Source of the DNA: Mariannaea sp. PMI_226
Lineage: Eukaryota > Ascomycota > Sordariomycetes > Hypocreales > Nectriaceae
DNA: 64,000 nt
Direction of reading: 5' to 3'
NCBI GenBank assembly: GCA_024336345.1
Contig: JANFOG010000006.1
Location: forward strand, 744,001-808,000
The translations under genes and the position numbers were made by a program. Positions 44,852 through 56,668 of the stretch are shown piece by piece (the stretch's first letter is position 1; each line of letters opens with the position of its first letter). The notes beneath the pieces are model-generated. The model was not told the origin of the DNA. It did no database searches and saw nothing but the letters and a program-made list of their open reading frames with translations.

Positions 44852-47338
44852 ATGGTCGGACGTCATCGCCGAGCCTCCACGTCTAGTGTCGAGACAGTAG
44901 ACGAAAATCAGATTCAATGGCGACAGGAAACCTCCGTCCTGAAATCGGTCCCCAAACTTAGCGACAATAACACTTGGCCTATATTCGAACTCAGAGACGC
45001 TGTCATCTTAAACAAGGATGGTCACACCTTGGAAAATGCGCTCTATGTCGCCTCCAGAGGCCCCTTCATAGTCCGCGGGACACTCATCATCGACGATCCC
45101 TCACAAAAGCAACACCGTGAAACCCACCTCTAACTCCTAGAGCCACCTCTGACCCGATGGCTAACTGTTTCTTCAGTTATTATGAAGGTCCGACATTCGA
45201 TGCCCATAGAAATCAGGCAGAGCATCTCATACTCGATCGGTGAAGCTGAGGATGGCCAACCGTTGCTGTGGGTTTCTGGCAAGGGCGGCTGGTACGAGAT
45301 AGTCCCTTCAGACTCATATCTCCCCATCTATAATAAAACGTGCGAAGCCGCCACCCTCTACTACCGTATTATGGACATAATTAAAAGCGAGGGACCCAAG
45401 AGGCAAAAAAAGGGCAAACGAGCCGATACGATGACTGAACTATCCCGCATCTTCCACAAGGTTTGTTCCCTCGCCGAAATAGCTAGAGTTCTCGGACTGA
45501 TATAGCATGATAGTATGCCGCAGCGATTGGGGACGGCTCAACTCTTGAGGAAGTCATCGACCGGTGCAAAGAGCATGCGTCATTCATGATCTCTCAAATT
45601 GCCACTGAAGACCAATCTGAGTTTGACTGGGAAACTACCCTCTTTTACAAGTGGCTAGCCGAGGTACATGATGTATGTTACACATTCATCAAGTGAATCC
45701 AAGTACTGATCTTGACATAGAATTCCATGGATAAGACCAGCTTACAATCTGATCACCAACTTCCACCCCCTCAATCTCCTCACCAAAAGACACTGTCGCC
45801 GTTCACTCATATAGCACAAACGTTGCCGTCGAGGACACGAGAAGATTCATCAACATCGTCGTCCCCAGCGAGGTATTCCTCGCCCCAAACTGAGTCAAGG
45901 TCAAAGATAAATAGACAGCGTTCAACAAGGTCGCACCCAACCATGCAGGATGAGAGAAATCAAGAGAAAGAGATGTCTGAGCCAGCCACTACCACGAATA
46001 CCATACTTCCGGTTGGCGATCCTGGCACATCTGGCAATAGTCCGACATCTCAAGCTCTGGGGCCAACCCCGCCATCGGCGATCGAACCTCAAACGCCGTT
46101 TGAGTCTGTATTGCAGGCGTTCGAGGATGTTTATGAAATGACTCACGAGTCTCGTCAAGGCATGACAGTCAGTGCAACTTTGACCAAGATATACTTTATG
46201 TACAAATTCCCCAACTATCGAGAAGGTGGCTCAGGCAGCTATAAACTGCCTGTTGTGGAGGTACTACACTATAATGCTGGAGAACTCTTGAAGGTTATTG
46301 ATAAGGAGAAGTATGAGAAGCATGAGGTCTATGCATGGCTTCAAGAGCTCCAAGAAAAGCAGTTTGATCCAATTGCTATCAATCTTTGGGATTTCCCATA
46401 TTGCTTAGTCCCTCGTGGTAATCGCCCTCGGGATTCGAAAGCTTCAGCTGGGCAGCCTAATCAGGCATCCAAGGGCCCTGAGAGAGATACATCAAGTAAT
46501 GTTTCTGGACCCTCTTCTCGGGCTGGCAAGCTACCCAGGGGACCCTATTCCGGAAAGAAATCGAGCTTGCGCCCCAAGAAGCGAGTTCACTCCGAGCTCG
46601 AGAGTGACTCAGAGACGGGAGAGGTGGAACCCATAACGTCCCAATATTTTATCGACGGCGAAGACATGGATCTAGATGATGTCGATGATGCAAGCTCGCC
46701 TGAGGACGCCCAGGAATCTGATCTCATCAAGATCGTCCTCCGAGCCGACAGGATGCCTTCGCTCATTCCCAACGGTCCCAATGAAACATGGATTTGCGAA
46801 GAAGAAGACTGTGGCTATGTCGTCCGCGGAATTGACGTAAGCGACTGCGAGAAGCGTATCAAGCATCATTTCCTAAGCCATGAGGATCAGGCCAAGCGAG
46901 TCAACTTAGCCGTGGCCGAAAGTCGTGGCCAAATGCCCATAAAGTACGCATACTTCCCCCCTTTTCTTATCCTTGTCGAATTGCACTCTCCAAATTCGTC
47001 CCCTTCCTCCGCAACCCTTTCTCCCTCAACGTTGACAGCTTCTCCCCGAAACGATTGCGTTCCTGCCAGTGCATTAAGGAATAGCACTACCCTATCGGCA
47101 TCTTCAAGTAGACCACCAAGTGGGACAGCGTCGAAGAAAGCCAGCTTCCGTGCCCACGTCAACCAATTTCGACGACTCCCTCACCCCGTCTCAGACAGAA
47201 TTAGCAAACTAACCCTGCCATGACAGTCACCTGATGACGAAGCTCAAAAGCCTAGGTAGAAAGGCTCAACTTGACGAGCAACCTTCTGTCGAAGGCGTTC
47301 AACTCCCACAACGCATCAAGCGGAAGCTAGTGACCTGA
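44852..47338 (+). CDS. Replication-foci (RFTS/DNMT1-RFD) domain protein without a methyltransferase domain
   Basis: Five exons (44852-45116, 45177-45460, 45514-45672, 45721-46943, 47227-47338) give 680 residues. The RFTS domain lies at about 45-200: WPIFELRDAVILNKDGHTLE, PFIVRGTLIIDDPSQKQHLI, ISYSIGEAEDGQPLLWVSGK, and WYEIVPSDSYLPIYNKTCEA. In DNMT1 this domain directs the enzyme to replication foci and histone marks; here no cytosine methyltransferase follows. The middle is disordered (Ser/Pro-rich, acidic DDVDDASSPED). Near residues 592-625 is a zinc-finger-like ICEEEDCGYVVRG...HHFLSHE block, then NHLMTKLKSLGRKAQLDEQP if the last intron (283 nt, GTACGC..ACAG) is removed. Without that splice the frame runs on to a TGA at 47221-47223, giving a different tail. 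The third donor could be 9 bases earlier (GAG|GTACAT), also in frame. Probably nuclear, chromatin-associated; role unknown. Confidence 0.8.
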
Positions 47339-47821
47339 TCTTGCTTATGTTCATGCAAATATATTACGTTTTTCTTTCAATTTTTTCGTTTCGGTTTTGG
47401 TATCTTCTCAAAGAAACATATACCATGCACCTGGGCTCGGAGTTGTTCAATTGGTGGGTTAATAAAGGACTTTTGGGATATGCATTCTACGGAGCAATGG
47501 CCGTAAAGACATGACTAAGGGGAACGGACACGAATCATCATGCGAGAAAGGGTCCCCAGGTTAGAGTCCATGAGAAATGAATACCTTCCACACACTGTAG
47601 CAGTATCCTACGCTTGCAAATCACCAACACTTGCAAGTGAACTCAGATCGCGGAAATGCATATTGGAAATCAAAGAGACAAGGAATACCAAAGATTTGCA
47701 ATGAAATGATTTTAAAAAATATACAGAGTCCCGATTTAGCAATCCCCTTTTATACCCGTATCCATCCCTACCAACTTTGAAGGTCCCACCCGCTACATTA
47801 CAGAATCTCGGACTCGGTATC
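47339..47821. other. Convergent 3' interval between RFTS and CBP80 genes
   Basis: 483 bases between convergent stops, A/T-rich, no gene recognised; both 3' UTRs must lie here. Confidence 0.5.
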
Positions 47822-50450
47822 CTAAGCCTTGTCCTCTCCATCAGTCGTCGTTGCCCGATCCTTGGCTAGCTTGGCTGCCTCAATGGCAAAGGTTTCCTCT
47901 ATGGCACCGAGACGCTTAAACACACGGAGCCAACGACGGCCCCACTGCCGAATCATGGCCTCGTTCTCAGTCGATCCGTCTCCATCTTCCATCTGCTCGT
48001 CCTTGCTTCCATCAGCCCAGCTGACCAGGGCGTCATCCATAGCGCTGAACAGATCCTTAGTAGCCTTGGCCTCCTTGGCCCTGGTCTCCTCGTCGGCGTC
48101 GGGAGAAAGCAGGAGCTGACGTGTTCGAGCGCAGACCTTGGTGACAGTATTGGAGACGAGCTCGAAGATGTGGGACTGCGCCAGAGCCTCTCCGCCCTGG
48201 GCGCCATTGGCCGGGGTGCTTGCAACAAGGGCCCAGTCCACGATGGAGAGGGGAGTAAGAATGGAGTAGTTGAGGAGCTTTTCGACGATAGAGAGGGCAA
48301 CGCCGGGGTGTGGGTGCCAGTAGGCCATGACGGCTGAAATAATCTGGGCACGAGCAGCGCTGGAAGTGTTACCAGCGTCAAGCAGTCGAGTCTTGGTGCG
48401 GTCGATGCAGGCAATAACGTGGCTCAGGGATTTGGAGCCGACCCAGCAGATCGCTGTTACCAGGACATCCGTGCTAGCAACCAATGGGTCGAGAGCCAGC
48501 TCCCGAGCCTGAACCTGAATGCTTTCAATGAAGGGTTGAAACTCTTCCTCAGGTGCCTTTCGACGGAGAAGTGCACCTATTTCTTTTCCTTCCTTCGAGA
48601 AAGGTGTCTCTGTACTCGATGTTAAACGAAAATCCAACGTGTTTTGATAGAATAACTGATTTCATAAAAGAAAGACTTACCAGGGTTGTTAAATTTGAAG
48701 TCAGGCACATCTTTCTCCTTTTCTGGTCCAACTAGGGGCAAGTATGGCTCTGGAAGAGTCTTCTGGATTCTCTGAGCAAAACTGAGTCGTACTTCTTTGT
48801 CAAGAGCACCCCTGAGGAACGACTTGCTGGGGTGAAGATCAGGCAGTTCACAGTCCTCTGACCACTCAGTCCACTTCCAAGTGAAGCCAAAGTTACTGAG
48901 ATGGTGAGAGAACCAATCAAGGAACCGATAGCTCAGCTCAAGATCCATACGAGGACTGTTACGGTAGAGATATCTTATAGCCCTACCCAGACTAGGAGCA
49001 ATCGCTGCCGGTGCTAGCTTGCAGGCCTCAGTCAGGACGGAGTGATAGTAGACAAGCTTTCGCTCGGGTGTGGGCAGCTGCAGCAATTGAGAGAAAACGG
49101 TGTCAACAGCCACATCTTCAGGCTTCCAAGTGGTTCGTCCCGAAGGGAAGTTTCGTAGCTCGTCAAACGGTGTGGCGCGTTTGACAAACGTGCCCTCCGC
49201 GAAGTAGCAGTCGAGATCCATAAGATATCGTGCCGTGACATTCCTGTTGAAGTCAAGAATGTTAATGGTATCAATTAGGCCATCCCTAATCAATGACGCA
49301 GCAATGTTGTCAACAGCAGGGACGGAGGAGACCTCCTGGTCAGAGTATACAGAGAAGTAGATCTCGGGGAACAGAGGACGAGGTCCAGCAACCACAGTAG
49401 TGGGAATAGAAATCGGAGGGAGTTCATGCTTGGGGGCATTGGCAAGTTTGTCCTGGATCTCTACGTCCTCCACAGGCATCTGCCAGGGTCGCGGTAGGCA
49501 TGCAAGCTCCCAGTCTTTGGCAGCTTCGTTCTGCAGTTGCTTTTGGAGAAGCATGCACAGGCTCGGAGACGCACCGGGACTGTCAGCGTTGCCTTCAGGG
49601 ACGTAGGGGTCGACCAGGGCTTGGAGAGCATGAGGTTCGGAGGCAATAATATCTGTCTTGTCCATCAGGTCTGCAGCCTTTTGCTTGAAGCTCTCGGGAG
49701 CTACCGCCATAACGTAGGGGATCGTAAGAAGAATAATCTTAACAAGCTCGGTGCCAATGGTCTAACGTAGTCAGTGTCTCGGTAGTTTCAAGTCCCGTAT
49801 GTCTATAGACTTACATCATCAGAGCTGGCAGTCTGAAGATCCGCAGCGCGACTGAAAAGCTCTTCAAGAACCGGAAACAAGCCATCGCCTTCCAAGAGAG
49901 TTTGTAGACAAGCCAAAAATTTGAGGTACAGCTTTACATCTCTCCATTCACCTTTGGCGATCTTGCTCTCCGTAGCCTGAGTAAGGCGTGCCAGGACCTG
50001 GTCGACTAGCTCAGGCTTCATGGTGTTGATGATTATAATGACGGCGGCGACAAAGGGGGTCTTCAGAGGTTGCTCCAAGAGCAACTGTTGGACAAGGTCT
50101 AGGAAAGTATTTCGCAAGTTTTCGTCATCGTAGTTCTCAGCCACCATGTGGGCGATTGACCGAACCTCATCATTCCATCGGCGCAAGGGGGAGTCGGCGA
50201 TGCTGAGAAGCTGCCGGCGAACTCGGACAGGAAGAGGCGCCGAATCTGTTCGTCGGCGCTGGTGTCGACGGTCATAGTGGTCATCGTCATCTAGCAAAGA
50301 GGAAACAGATGGCGTGTTAGCTAGCTGCCGCAGGAGGACGCGCCTCACCACTCAAGGGGAATCCTCAGGCAAAGACATGGAGATCTCACCTCTGTATCGC
50401 CTCTTGCGATTATGATAACCGCCTGACTGGCGTCTGTCGTAGTCGGCCAT
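47822..50450 (-). CDS. cbc1: Nuclear cap-binding complex large subunit CBP80
   Basis: Four exons (50450-50390, 50290-49815, 49761-48681, 48609-47822) encode 801 residues, the size of CBP80/Cbc1. With CBP20 it binds the m7G cap of nascent transcripts and promotes splicing, 3' processing, export and the first round of translation. The N terminus is basic (MADYDRRQSGGYHNRKRRYR), the usual import signal region. The first MIF4G-type helical repeat domain includes NLRNTFLDLVQQLLLEQPLK and ESKIAKGEWRDVKLYLKFLA; the second contains YFSVYSDQEVSSVP and LDWFSHHLSNFGFTWKWTEW, the latter a strong CBP80 signature; the third includes FKRLGAIEETFAIEAAKLAK near the C terminus. Splice junctions are in frame and restore family sequence. 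The RFTS gene converges on it with 483 bases between stops. Confidence 0.94.
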
Positions 50451-51830
50451 GATGCGCGCTTCTGATAACCCGTGGCACTAAAGAGTAAAGGTCAATGGAT
50501 GAATTTGCGCGTAACTGGTGAAGGCTTTATTTGCTGAGGCTATGGATCTGCTAAAAGTTGGCCTGCATTAAGCTCCAGCGATCAACTAACAAGGCAAGAC
50601 CACCAAGTTCCATTTCCGCAGGGATGCCTGAGGCATCGAATAATTGAACTGAATTGACGCGGCGCGCTCCAGCAATCCATCCCCACTCCAAAATTCAATC
50701 AACGACCCTCGAAGATAGGTAGCTAGGTATCTACCTTACTTGTTAGGCGTCACAAAGAATCACTGTCCGTCCTTTATCGCCCTTCTTTCTTTCTCTCTCT
50801 TCTCGTTTTCTCTCGAACTGACTAGGTAACTACCTATATACAACAAACATCACCATAGTGCACGGAATACGCAATAGGAAAGAAAGGTCTCCATAGGATG
50901 AAGGCCAGAGAGTCTTTCGTCATCCCACTATCAAATATGCACATAAAACTACCTTGTACGTGAGTGTTCCCGTCATTCTCATTGCTTTGCAAGCACAGGT
51001 GAATAGCCAGACCCGGGTTTTCCCTTTTTTATCTTATCTTCTTGCACCACTCGACGAGAGTAAGAGCCGAAATCTTTTTCTTCAGAACATATAATGCCAC
51101 AGGGCCGTCCACGGCCAACTTCAATTGGTAACTTCTCCACATCAAAAACACGATAGGTGCCTGGTTGCATCATCCACAAACCAATGAGGGGACAAGCCTT
51201 TCATACATCTCAGTGCCTCCCTCCATCGTAAGCCTTATCTTGAGAAGCTCCTAAGCAACCATGAAATCTCAGAGCGCAGTCCAAATTGACACAAAACAAT
51301 CCTTTCTCTGTCGTTTCCCAAAGAGTTTTCCATGGTAGCAATGTCGGCCCTCGTGGGACGCGGATAACGAAACACACCAGCCATCATCTGTCATGCATCG
51401 AAACTTGGTCTAAAAACGTGATTCCCCGTGATTTGCATCAAAGCTAGCCTCTCGCGGTGGCAGAGCTTGAAAAGCACACCACTGATAGTGAGTCCGTAGG
51501 GGCAGCACAAAACGCCCATTCCCGTCCCGGTGGGGAAAGACTCCTTAGCCATCCCCCCGAACACACCGACAAATCATCTCGCGTTTAGCCCTTCAGCCGT
51601 CAGCAAGCCGAGCCTTGTCGTTTACTCCAAAGTCCGACGCTGTTAGCCTCAATATTGTATTGCGCCTACTCTTCCCCCGGCCCAGGGCTGGCCTGGGCCA
51701 AAGCCCCCCGCCACTCTCATAGCAATAGATCGCTTGGAGGTGAGCACGCGGATCTCCTCCAGAGCCGCGGAGAGCTTTAGTGGGGGTGGTAGCACAGTGC
51801 TCAACTACCCCCGTCTCGACCTGAGCCGTC
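50451..51830. other. Intergenic: CBP80 promoter and GSK-3 3' region
   Basis: 1.4 kb with no gene recognised. It contains TAGGTAGCTAGGTATCTACC at about 50716-50737 and a C/T tract (50780-50815) in the CBP80 upstream part. The part nearer 51831 is the likely GSK-3 3' UTR. Nothing else seen. Confidence 0.45.
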
Positions 51831-53324
51831 TCAGTCGAGTTTTGCCATCATTTCCTGCTTTGTCAGCGGCGTGAAGTTATCGATGTCGAGGCCGTGAGAA
51901 GCAAGCGTGGGGCGGACATGTGGTGGAACGAGTTGATGGTTCAGGGTTGGGGCGATGGAAAGTTCTAAATCCAGAGTCAGTCTCTCAAATGCCGTTTCTT
52001 TGGTTTAAGTCAGTTGACACATACCATGACGAGTAAAGTCGAACAGAGGAGGCAGCTCTCGGAGCTGACCAGAGCCATGTCTGGAATCAGGCAGTTTGGT
52101 GCTTGGATCGCGAAGCTCGTCGAAGAAAGGGTGAATCATTGCGTGAATTGCCGATTGTCGCTCAGTGGGAGTATACTCGAGCAACCGGGCGATGAGGTCG
52201 ATTGCATTGGCATCGGCCTTGCGGAAAACCTTGTTGAAGGGATGAGGCTTGATCTGAGGGAACTTATGCTCCATATAGTTGGGGTTCATAGTTCGAATCT
52301 GTTCTCGAGTGGGGGTTCCCAGCACCTTAATGATCTCCACCAGCTGATCGATTCCAGACTCGCCAGGGAAGAGCGGTTGACCAAGCATCAACTCAGCCAT
52401 CACACATCCGGTCGACCACACATCTAGATAAGAATTAGTTACGAGGAGATCAGAATAGGCACGCCACTCATGTCCTTACCAATCTTGGTGGTGTAATTTG
52501 TGGCACCAAAAATCAGCTCCGGGGCACGGTAATATCGCGAGCAGATATACGACACGTTGGGCTCGTTCTCGACCAGAATCTTTGCACTACCGAAATCACA
52601 CAGCTTGAGGATGCCACTGTTGGGGTCGAGGAGGAGATTTTGGGGCTTGATGTCGCGGTGGCAGATGCCTTGAGAGTGAATATAGGCCAAAGCCCTGAAA
52701 AGCTGATAGATGTACAGCTTGACCTCCAGGATCGGCATTGTTGTCTTCATCTTGTTGAAGAATCGAGAGGCACGGTAGACTGTCTCGGGAACAAATTCTT
52801 GGACTAGATTCAAGTAAACCTCGTCTTTCTGCAAGATGGTTAGCCTATGGAAAACAATAGAATAGATGGGCTGCTGACGCGTTCGCCGTTCGAGTAGTAG
52901 AACGCCTTCAGTTGAACGATGTTAGGATGTCGGACAATGCGCATGATTTGAAGTTCGCGGTTCTGGGGGAGAGGCTCGTTAGATTGATGACCTGAGGGGT
53001 ATGCGCGTAGATGAAGCTACCTTGAATCTCTTGTCTTGAAGAACGCGCTTGATAGCAGCATCCTCTCCTGATGGGGACAGTTTTGTTTGAAAAACAACAC
53101 CAAAGGAGCCATTTCCGACAATTTTGCACTGGGTGTACTGCAAATCTCGAGTCTCTCCAGTGACGCCATCCTGAACCTTTTCTCGAATTACTTCTACCCG
53201 ACGTGTCAGTTCTGGCGAGTGGACGAGGAAGCGTACGCCAGCATTGGCAAGAGGACACAATCGATCACAAAAACTTACCTCCCATCCTCAAACTATTGAA
53301 CGCATTTGGTCGGTGGGCCGACAT
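51831..53324 (-). CDS. gsk3: Glycogen synthase kinase 3 (GSK-3/Shaggy) orthologue
   Basis: Six exons (53324-53279, 53193-53021, 52962-52879, 52828-52480, 52423-52025, 51964-51831) give 394 residues, the normal length for filamentous ascomycete GSK-3. The Ser/Thr kinase acts in growth, conidiation, stress and virulence signalling in fungi. All kinase landmarks are present: glycine loop [11 protein letters not shown] (40-50), Lys64 (DAAIKRVLQ), catalytic Asp160 ([14 protein letters not shown]), Asp179 of the DFG motif (KLCDFGSAK), and activation-loop Tyr195 in [14 protein letters not shown], as in animal GSK-3. The C-lobe ends [20 protein letters not shown], with the family terminus EEMMAKLD-like KQEMMAKLD. 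The first exon codes for only [15 protein letters not shown]. The upstream 800 bases on this strand contain no ATG, hinting at a long leader. Confidence 0.97.
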
Positions 53325-54134
53325 GTTGAAGGCGATGTGTCCAAATCAAAGCTGATTGTCCAGTGGTATTTGAAAGGGAGAACCCGGGGCGTTCTCAACA
53401 GGTGAGGGGAAATAATGTGCTAGATCTTGGTGAAGCCGTGGTGGGCAACGGTAATGGGCCAATGACCGGGCTGGATTGAATCGAAGCCGACGGCGTAGGC
53501 GAGTGTCTTGGTGGGATGCTGCGTGAGAGCAAAGCTAGACCGAAGCCGTAAGACAGTGGGTGCAGAACTGGGCGAGTTGATGTCTCGGTCGACGGATTTC
53601 TACGGCAGCAGGCGAGCCCAGTCGAGAAATTTACGTTTCAGGCGTCAACGAGAAACAACCAAAGAGTATGAGTTTGGTTGTGAGAGGTTGGCGAGCTGCG
53701 CAGTCTAGAACTGGTGAGTCGAGTCAAATCGACGACAGACAGCGACACGTAGGGAAATGGGCAGAGCCAAGGGTATCTGGGGAAACAAAGAGAAAAACGA
53801 GGGGGAATTGATGGTGGTTTTGGTGGCACGGGACAGGCTGGAGGGGAGAGCGGGGCGGAGGGGAGGGAGGGGAGGGGAGAGGGAACGGTGGGCGAGAGAA
53901 GTGGGCAGGGACGGGTTATAAAAAGGTGCTGGGTAGCAGAGCAAGAAAAAGGGACGTCAGGATGGGCCCAAATATGGAGGTACCCTTTTTGAGTGGTGGT
54001 GGCGACGCAGGTGAGGAGGGCCAGGCGCCAGTTGACTGAGGGCAAGGAAGAGAAGGGCGAGAGGGAGAGGAGAAAGAGAGGTGTTAACAGGCGTGAGAGG
54101 GCGAGGGGTGTGTGGCAGGATGCGCTATGCCTCT
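53325..54134 (-). promoter_or_regulatory. ATG-free probable leader and promoter of GSK-3
   Basis: Reading the minus strand upstream of the GSK-3 start, I found no ATG until about 54135. The coding-strand sequence is rich in C and T (a purine-rich run on + at 53840-53885). A TTTTTATAA box lies at about 53917-53925, followed by a pyrimidine tract in the direction of transcription, a usual fungal arrangement that would put the start of transcription near 53,880 and make a leader of about 550 nt. Start position is inferred. Confidence 0.45.
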
Positions 54135-56010
54135 GCATGCATCAAGCAGCATGAGTTGAGTTTTTTTTTCACTCTCTTGCTCGCTTTGGCCCTTTTCCCT
54201 GAAAAGACCCCGAGACGATGCCTAGCACATGCAGGCGAGAAGTAGCAGTCACTGTGCGTCCTGGGAGGTTTGGATATGCGACCTTAGACTCCGACTCAAG
54301 TGAAGCTCCATAGGACAGAGGCCCAACGAGATGACAATACCAGGCAAGCTGGACGAGCTGGACAAGCTGCGCAAGGGGCGGGAGACAGGGCAGGTGTGTG
54401 GTCAAAGAGAGGTGTGTCGTCTAGTGGACACGGAGGCTGGCACCAGGCGGGTCTTGAGGGCGGGGTGCTTGATGGAGCACGCTCGTGACAGCCCAGCGAC
54501 AGAATGCTCGAAGCAGGAGAGAGAATGGGGCCGATGGCAGGAGGATAATGTGCAAGGGAAGATGGGAGGTTTAGGAACCCAGGGGGTAGAATAGATAGGG
54601 ATGTTCTCGAGGATGGAAGCCGAAGGACGCAGAGAAATGACGGGCAGATAAACTTACGTTAATGGCAGATTTAACGCTGTGCTGGCGATGATGACGAAGG
54701 TGTGTGGCCAGTGGTTGGTGGTAGTCACGGAGGTGACTTTTTTGCAGGCTTGACGCAGCGGCTAGCACGAACGATGGCGGATGAGATCCCGGGAGGCTGA
54801 GGGCCTGAGGCGACAGACAACCGACTCAGGCTGGTGGACAAGGGGCCGTGGAAATGTACACAAGTACGTAGTTTGAACTTGACCCAAGTAGAGAATGGCC
54901 GTTGACCTTGGCAAGATATTTCTTCGCCGTCTGTACGGTCTACTATACGATAGGCGTCCTGCTTGGCAGCGGTGGCAGAGACAAGAGAAAGTGGTGCAGC
55001 AGGTAAGCGCGGTCTTTGGGAGAGGGGACGGCCCGCAACCTCTGTGAGGCTCTCGACTTTTTTGGAGGTCGAGTTAGGTTGGTAAAGTTTCGCGGGAGGA
55101 CGTCTGCCCAGCGGTAGCTACCAGCTTTCGGTATCGAACGCGGAGGGGGGACGGCGACGGGAGACGGAGAACGGCTCGAGGATTGGGGGTGTTAGAATAT
55201 GATACGGGCGGGGGATGCGGATGTGGATGTGGATGTGAATACGCAAGGCAGCGTAGGGATGGGTTGGGGAAGAGAAGCCGCAGGTCGGGGAAGCTGGCCA
55301 GCGACAAACAAAGGATGGGTTGGAGGTGATGGTGGAGGAAGAATGCTTGACGTGTGGTAGAGCGAGCTGAGCCTAAGCTGGGCCGGGTGACTGACTGGTT
55401 GACTGGCTGGCTTGCCTAGGAAAAGTTACAGAGCTCACTACCAATGTAGGTACTCACTTGGTTGCTGTGGGCTCCAGGTGGTGACGCTGGTTTTGGAGGT
55501 TGCTGGTGGGGGCTTTGCGGACCGTGGTCACCTTATTAACTTAGGTAGGTTGCTTGGGTCAGGCAGGTCGGGCAGGGCACTTCCAGGCTCTGGGCTCTGG
55601 GCCCTGGGTTCTGGGCTTTCTCTGGGGCTCTCTCTGGGCCCTCTCTAGACTTGGACTAACCAAAGTTCGCGGAACATGGTATCACACCCAGAAACAGAGC
55701 CCAGTCCGCACTGGATCAACTGGCGGCTGGCCCGTGACCTTCAAGTGGATCACTACCAATCTACGTACCTACCTCAGCAGCCAAGCAACGTAACAAGGCA
55801 TGCACCTTAGGTAGGTAGCTAGGTGGGTAGGTGATCCAGTATCACTAGGAGGAAAGAGAGCACAGGTAATTTGGTGCGGGGCATCCAGTCTTAGTTGAGT
55901 CTGAGTGACGGCATGGGCAAGGGCTAGCTTCTCAAGTCAATAATGGGCATTATTGTATGCATGACAGCAGCGTCAGCAACGAAGTCATAAAATCATAGGC
56001 GGCGCTCGTT

Positions 56011-56513
56011 ATGGTGGGGTTTTTTAGGGAATCCCGAAGCAACGAGTGCAGACGGTTATATGGAGGAATATGTGAAATCGTGAAACTGCTCGAAACTAGA
56101 GACCCAACCAATCAAGTACTTGGTCAATACTATGAGACAGTATGCAATAAAATGATACACAGCAAATCAAAGCTGGCGGCATTTCAGAAGCTTTCGTCGG
56201 AAGAGCGGAATCATTCATATTCTGCAGACACCCCAGATATCTTGAGTCTCGCCTAGTTAGTGAGGAGACGGTAGAAGGCCAATATGAGTGAGTGGCAACA
56301 ACATGACATGGATGTATAAAGATAATATTTCTATGTCTCAGCACCGGATATATAACCTTGCTTCGAGGTTACCTCCAGCAACTAGATGAGATCCTGAGCA
56401 CAGTGTCGAGGCTGAGCAAAGACTCCTCAAGCGAAGCGAGTAAGTCAGAGCAATGTGTCGCCGATGAGTTGGTTTTATCAGGCAACAGTACAGTCCTTAG
56501 CGCAGATTATTAA
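56011..56513 (+). pseudogene. Possible gene remnant or unrecognised two-exon gene
   Basis: Two neighbouring open segments have amino-acid composition more protein-like than their surroundings. The first (56011-56256) contains ICEIVKLLETRDPTNQVLGQ and IHSKSKLAAFQKLSSEER, then a TAG. The second, open from about 56307 and preceded by a CTCAG acceptor-like site at 56336-56340, reads LLRGYLQQLDEILSTVSRLS and ends TAA at 56511-56513. No single splice I tried joins them without a stop, and I do not recognise the family. It could be a decayed gene or chance. Confidence 0.25.
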
Positions 56514-56639
56514 AATTCAATTTCAAGGAGCATTGGAACTTGACATGGATGCCCAAGAAGGCGAGGGAGCTTGGATAATTATGTACAGAAGCTTAGCTGG
56601 CATAGATGCAAAATAAACACATAGCTAAATAAATAAGTG

Positions 56640-56668
56640 CAAGAAAGAAAGAAAGAAAGAAAGAAAAA
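56640..56668 (+). repeat. GAAA tetranucleotide microsatellite
   Basis: Six to seven units of AAGAAAG-type repeat followed by AAAAAGG. Ordinary slippage repeat in a non-coding stretch. Confidence 0.85.
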
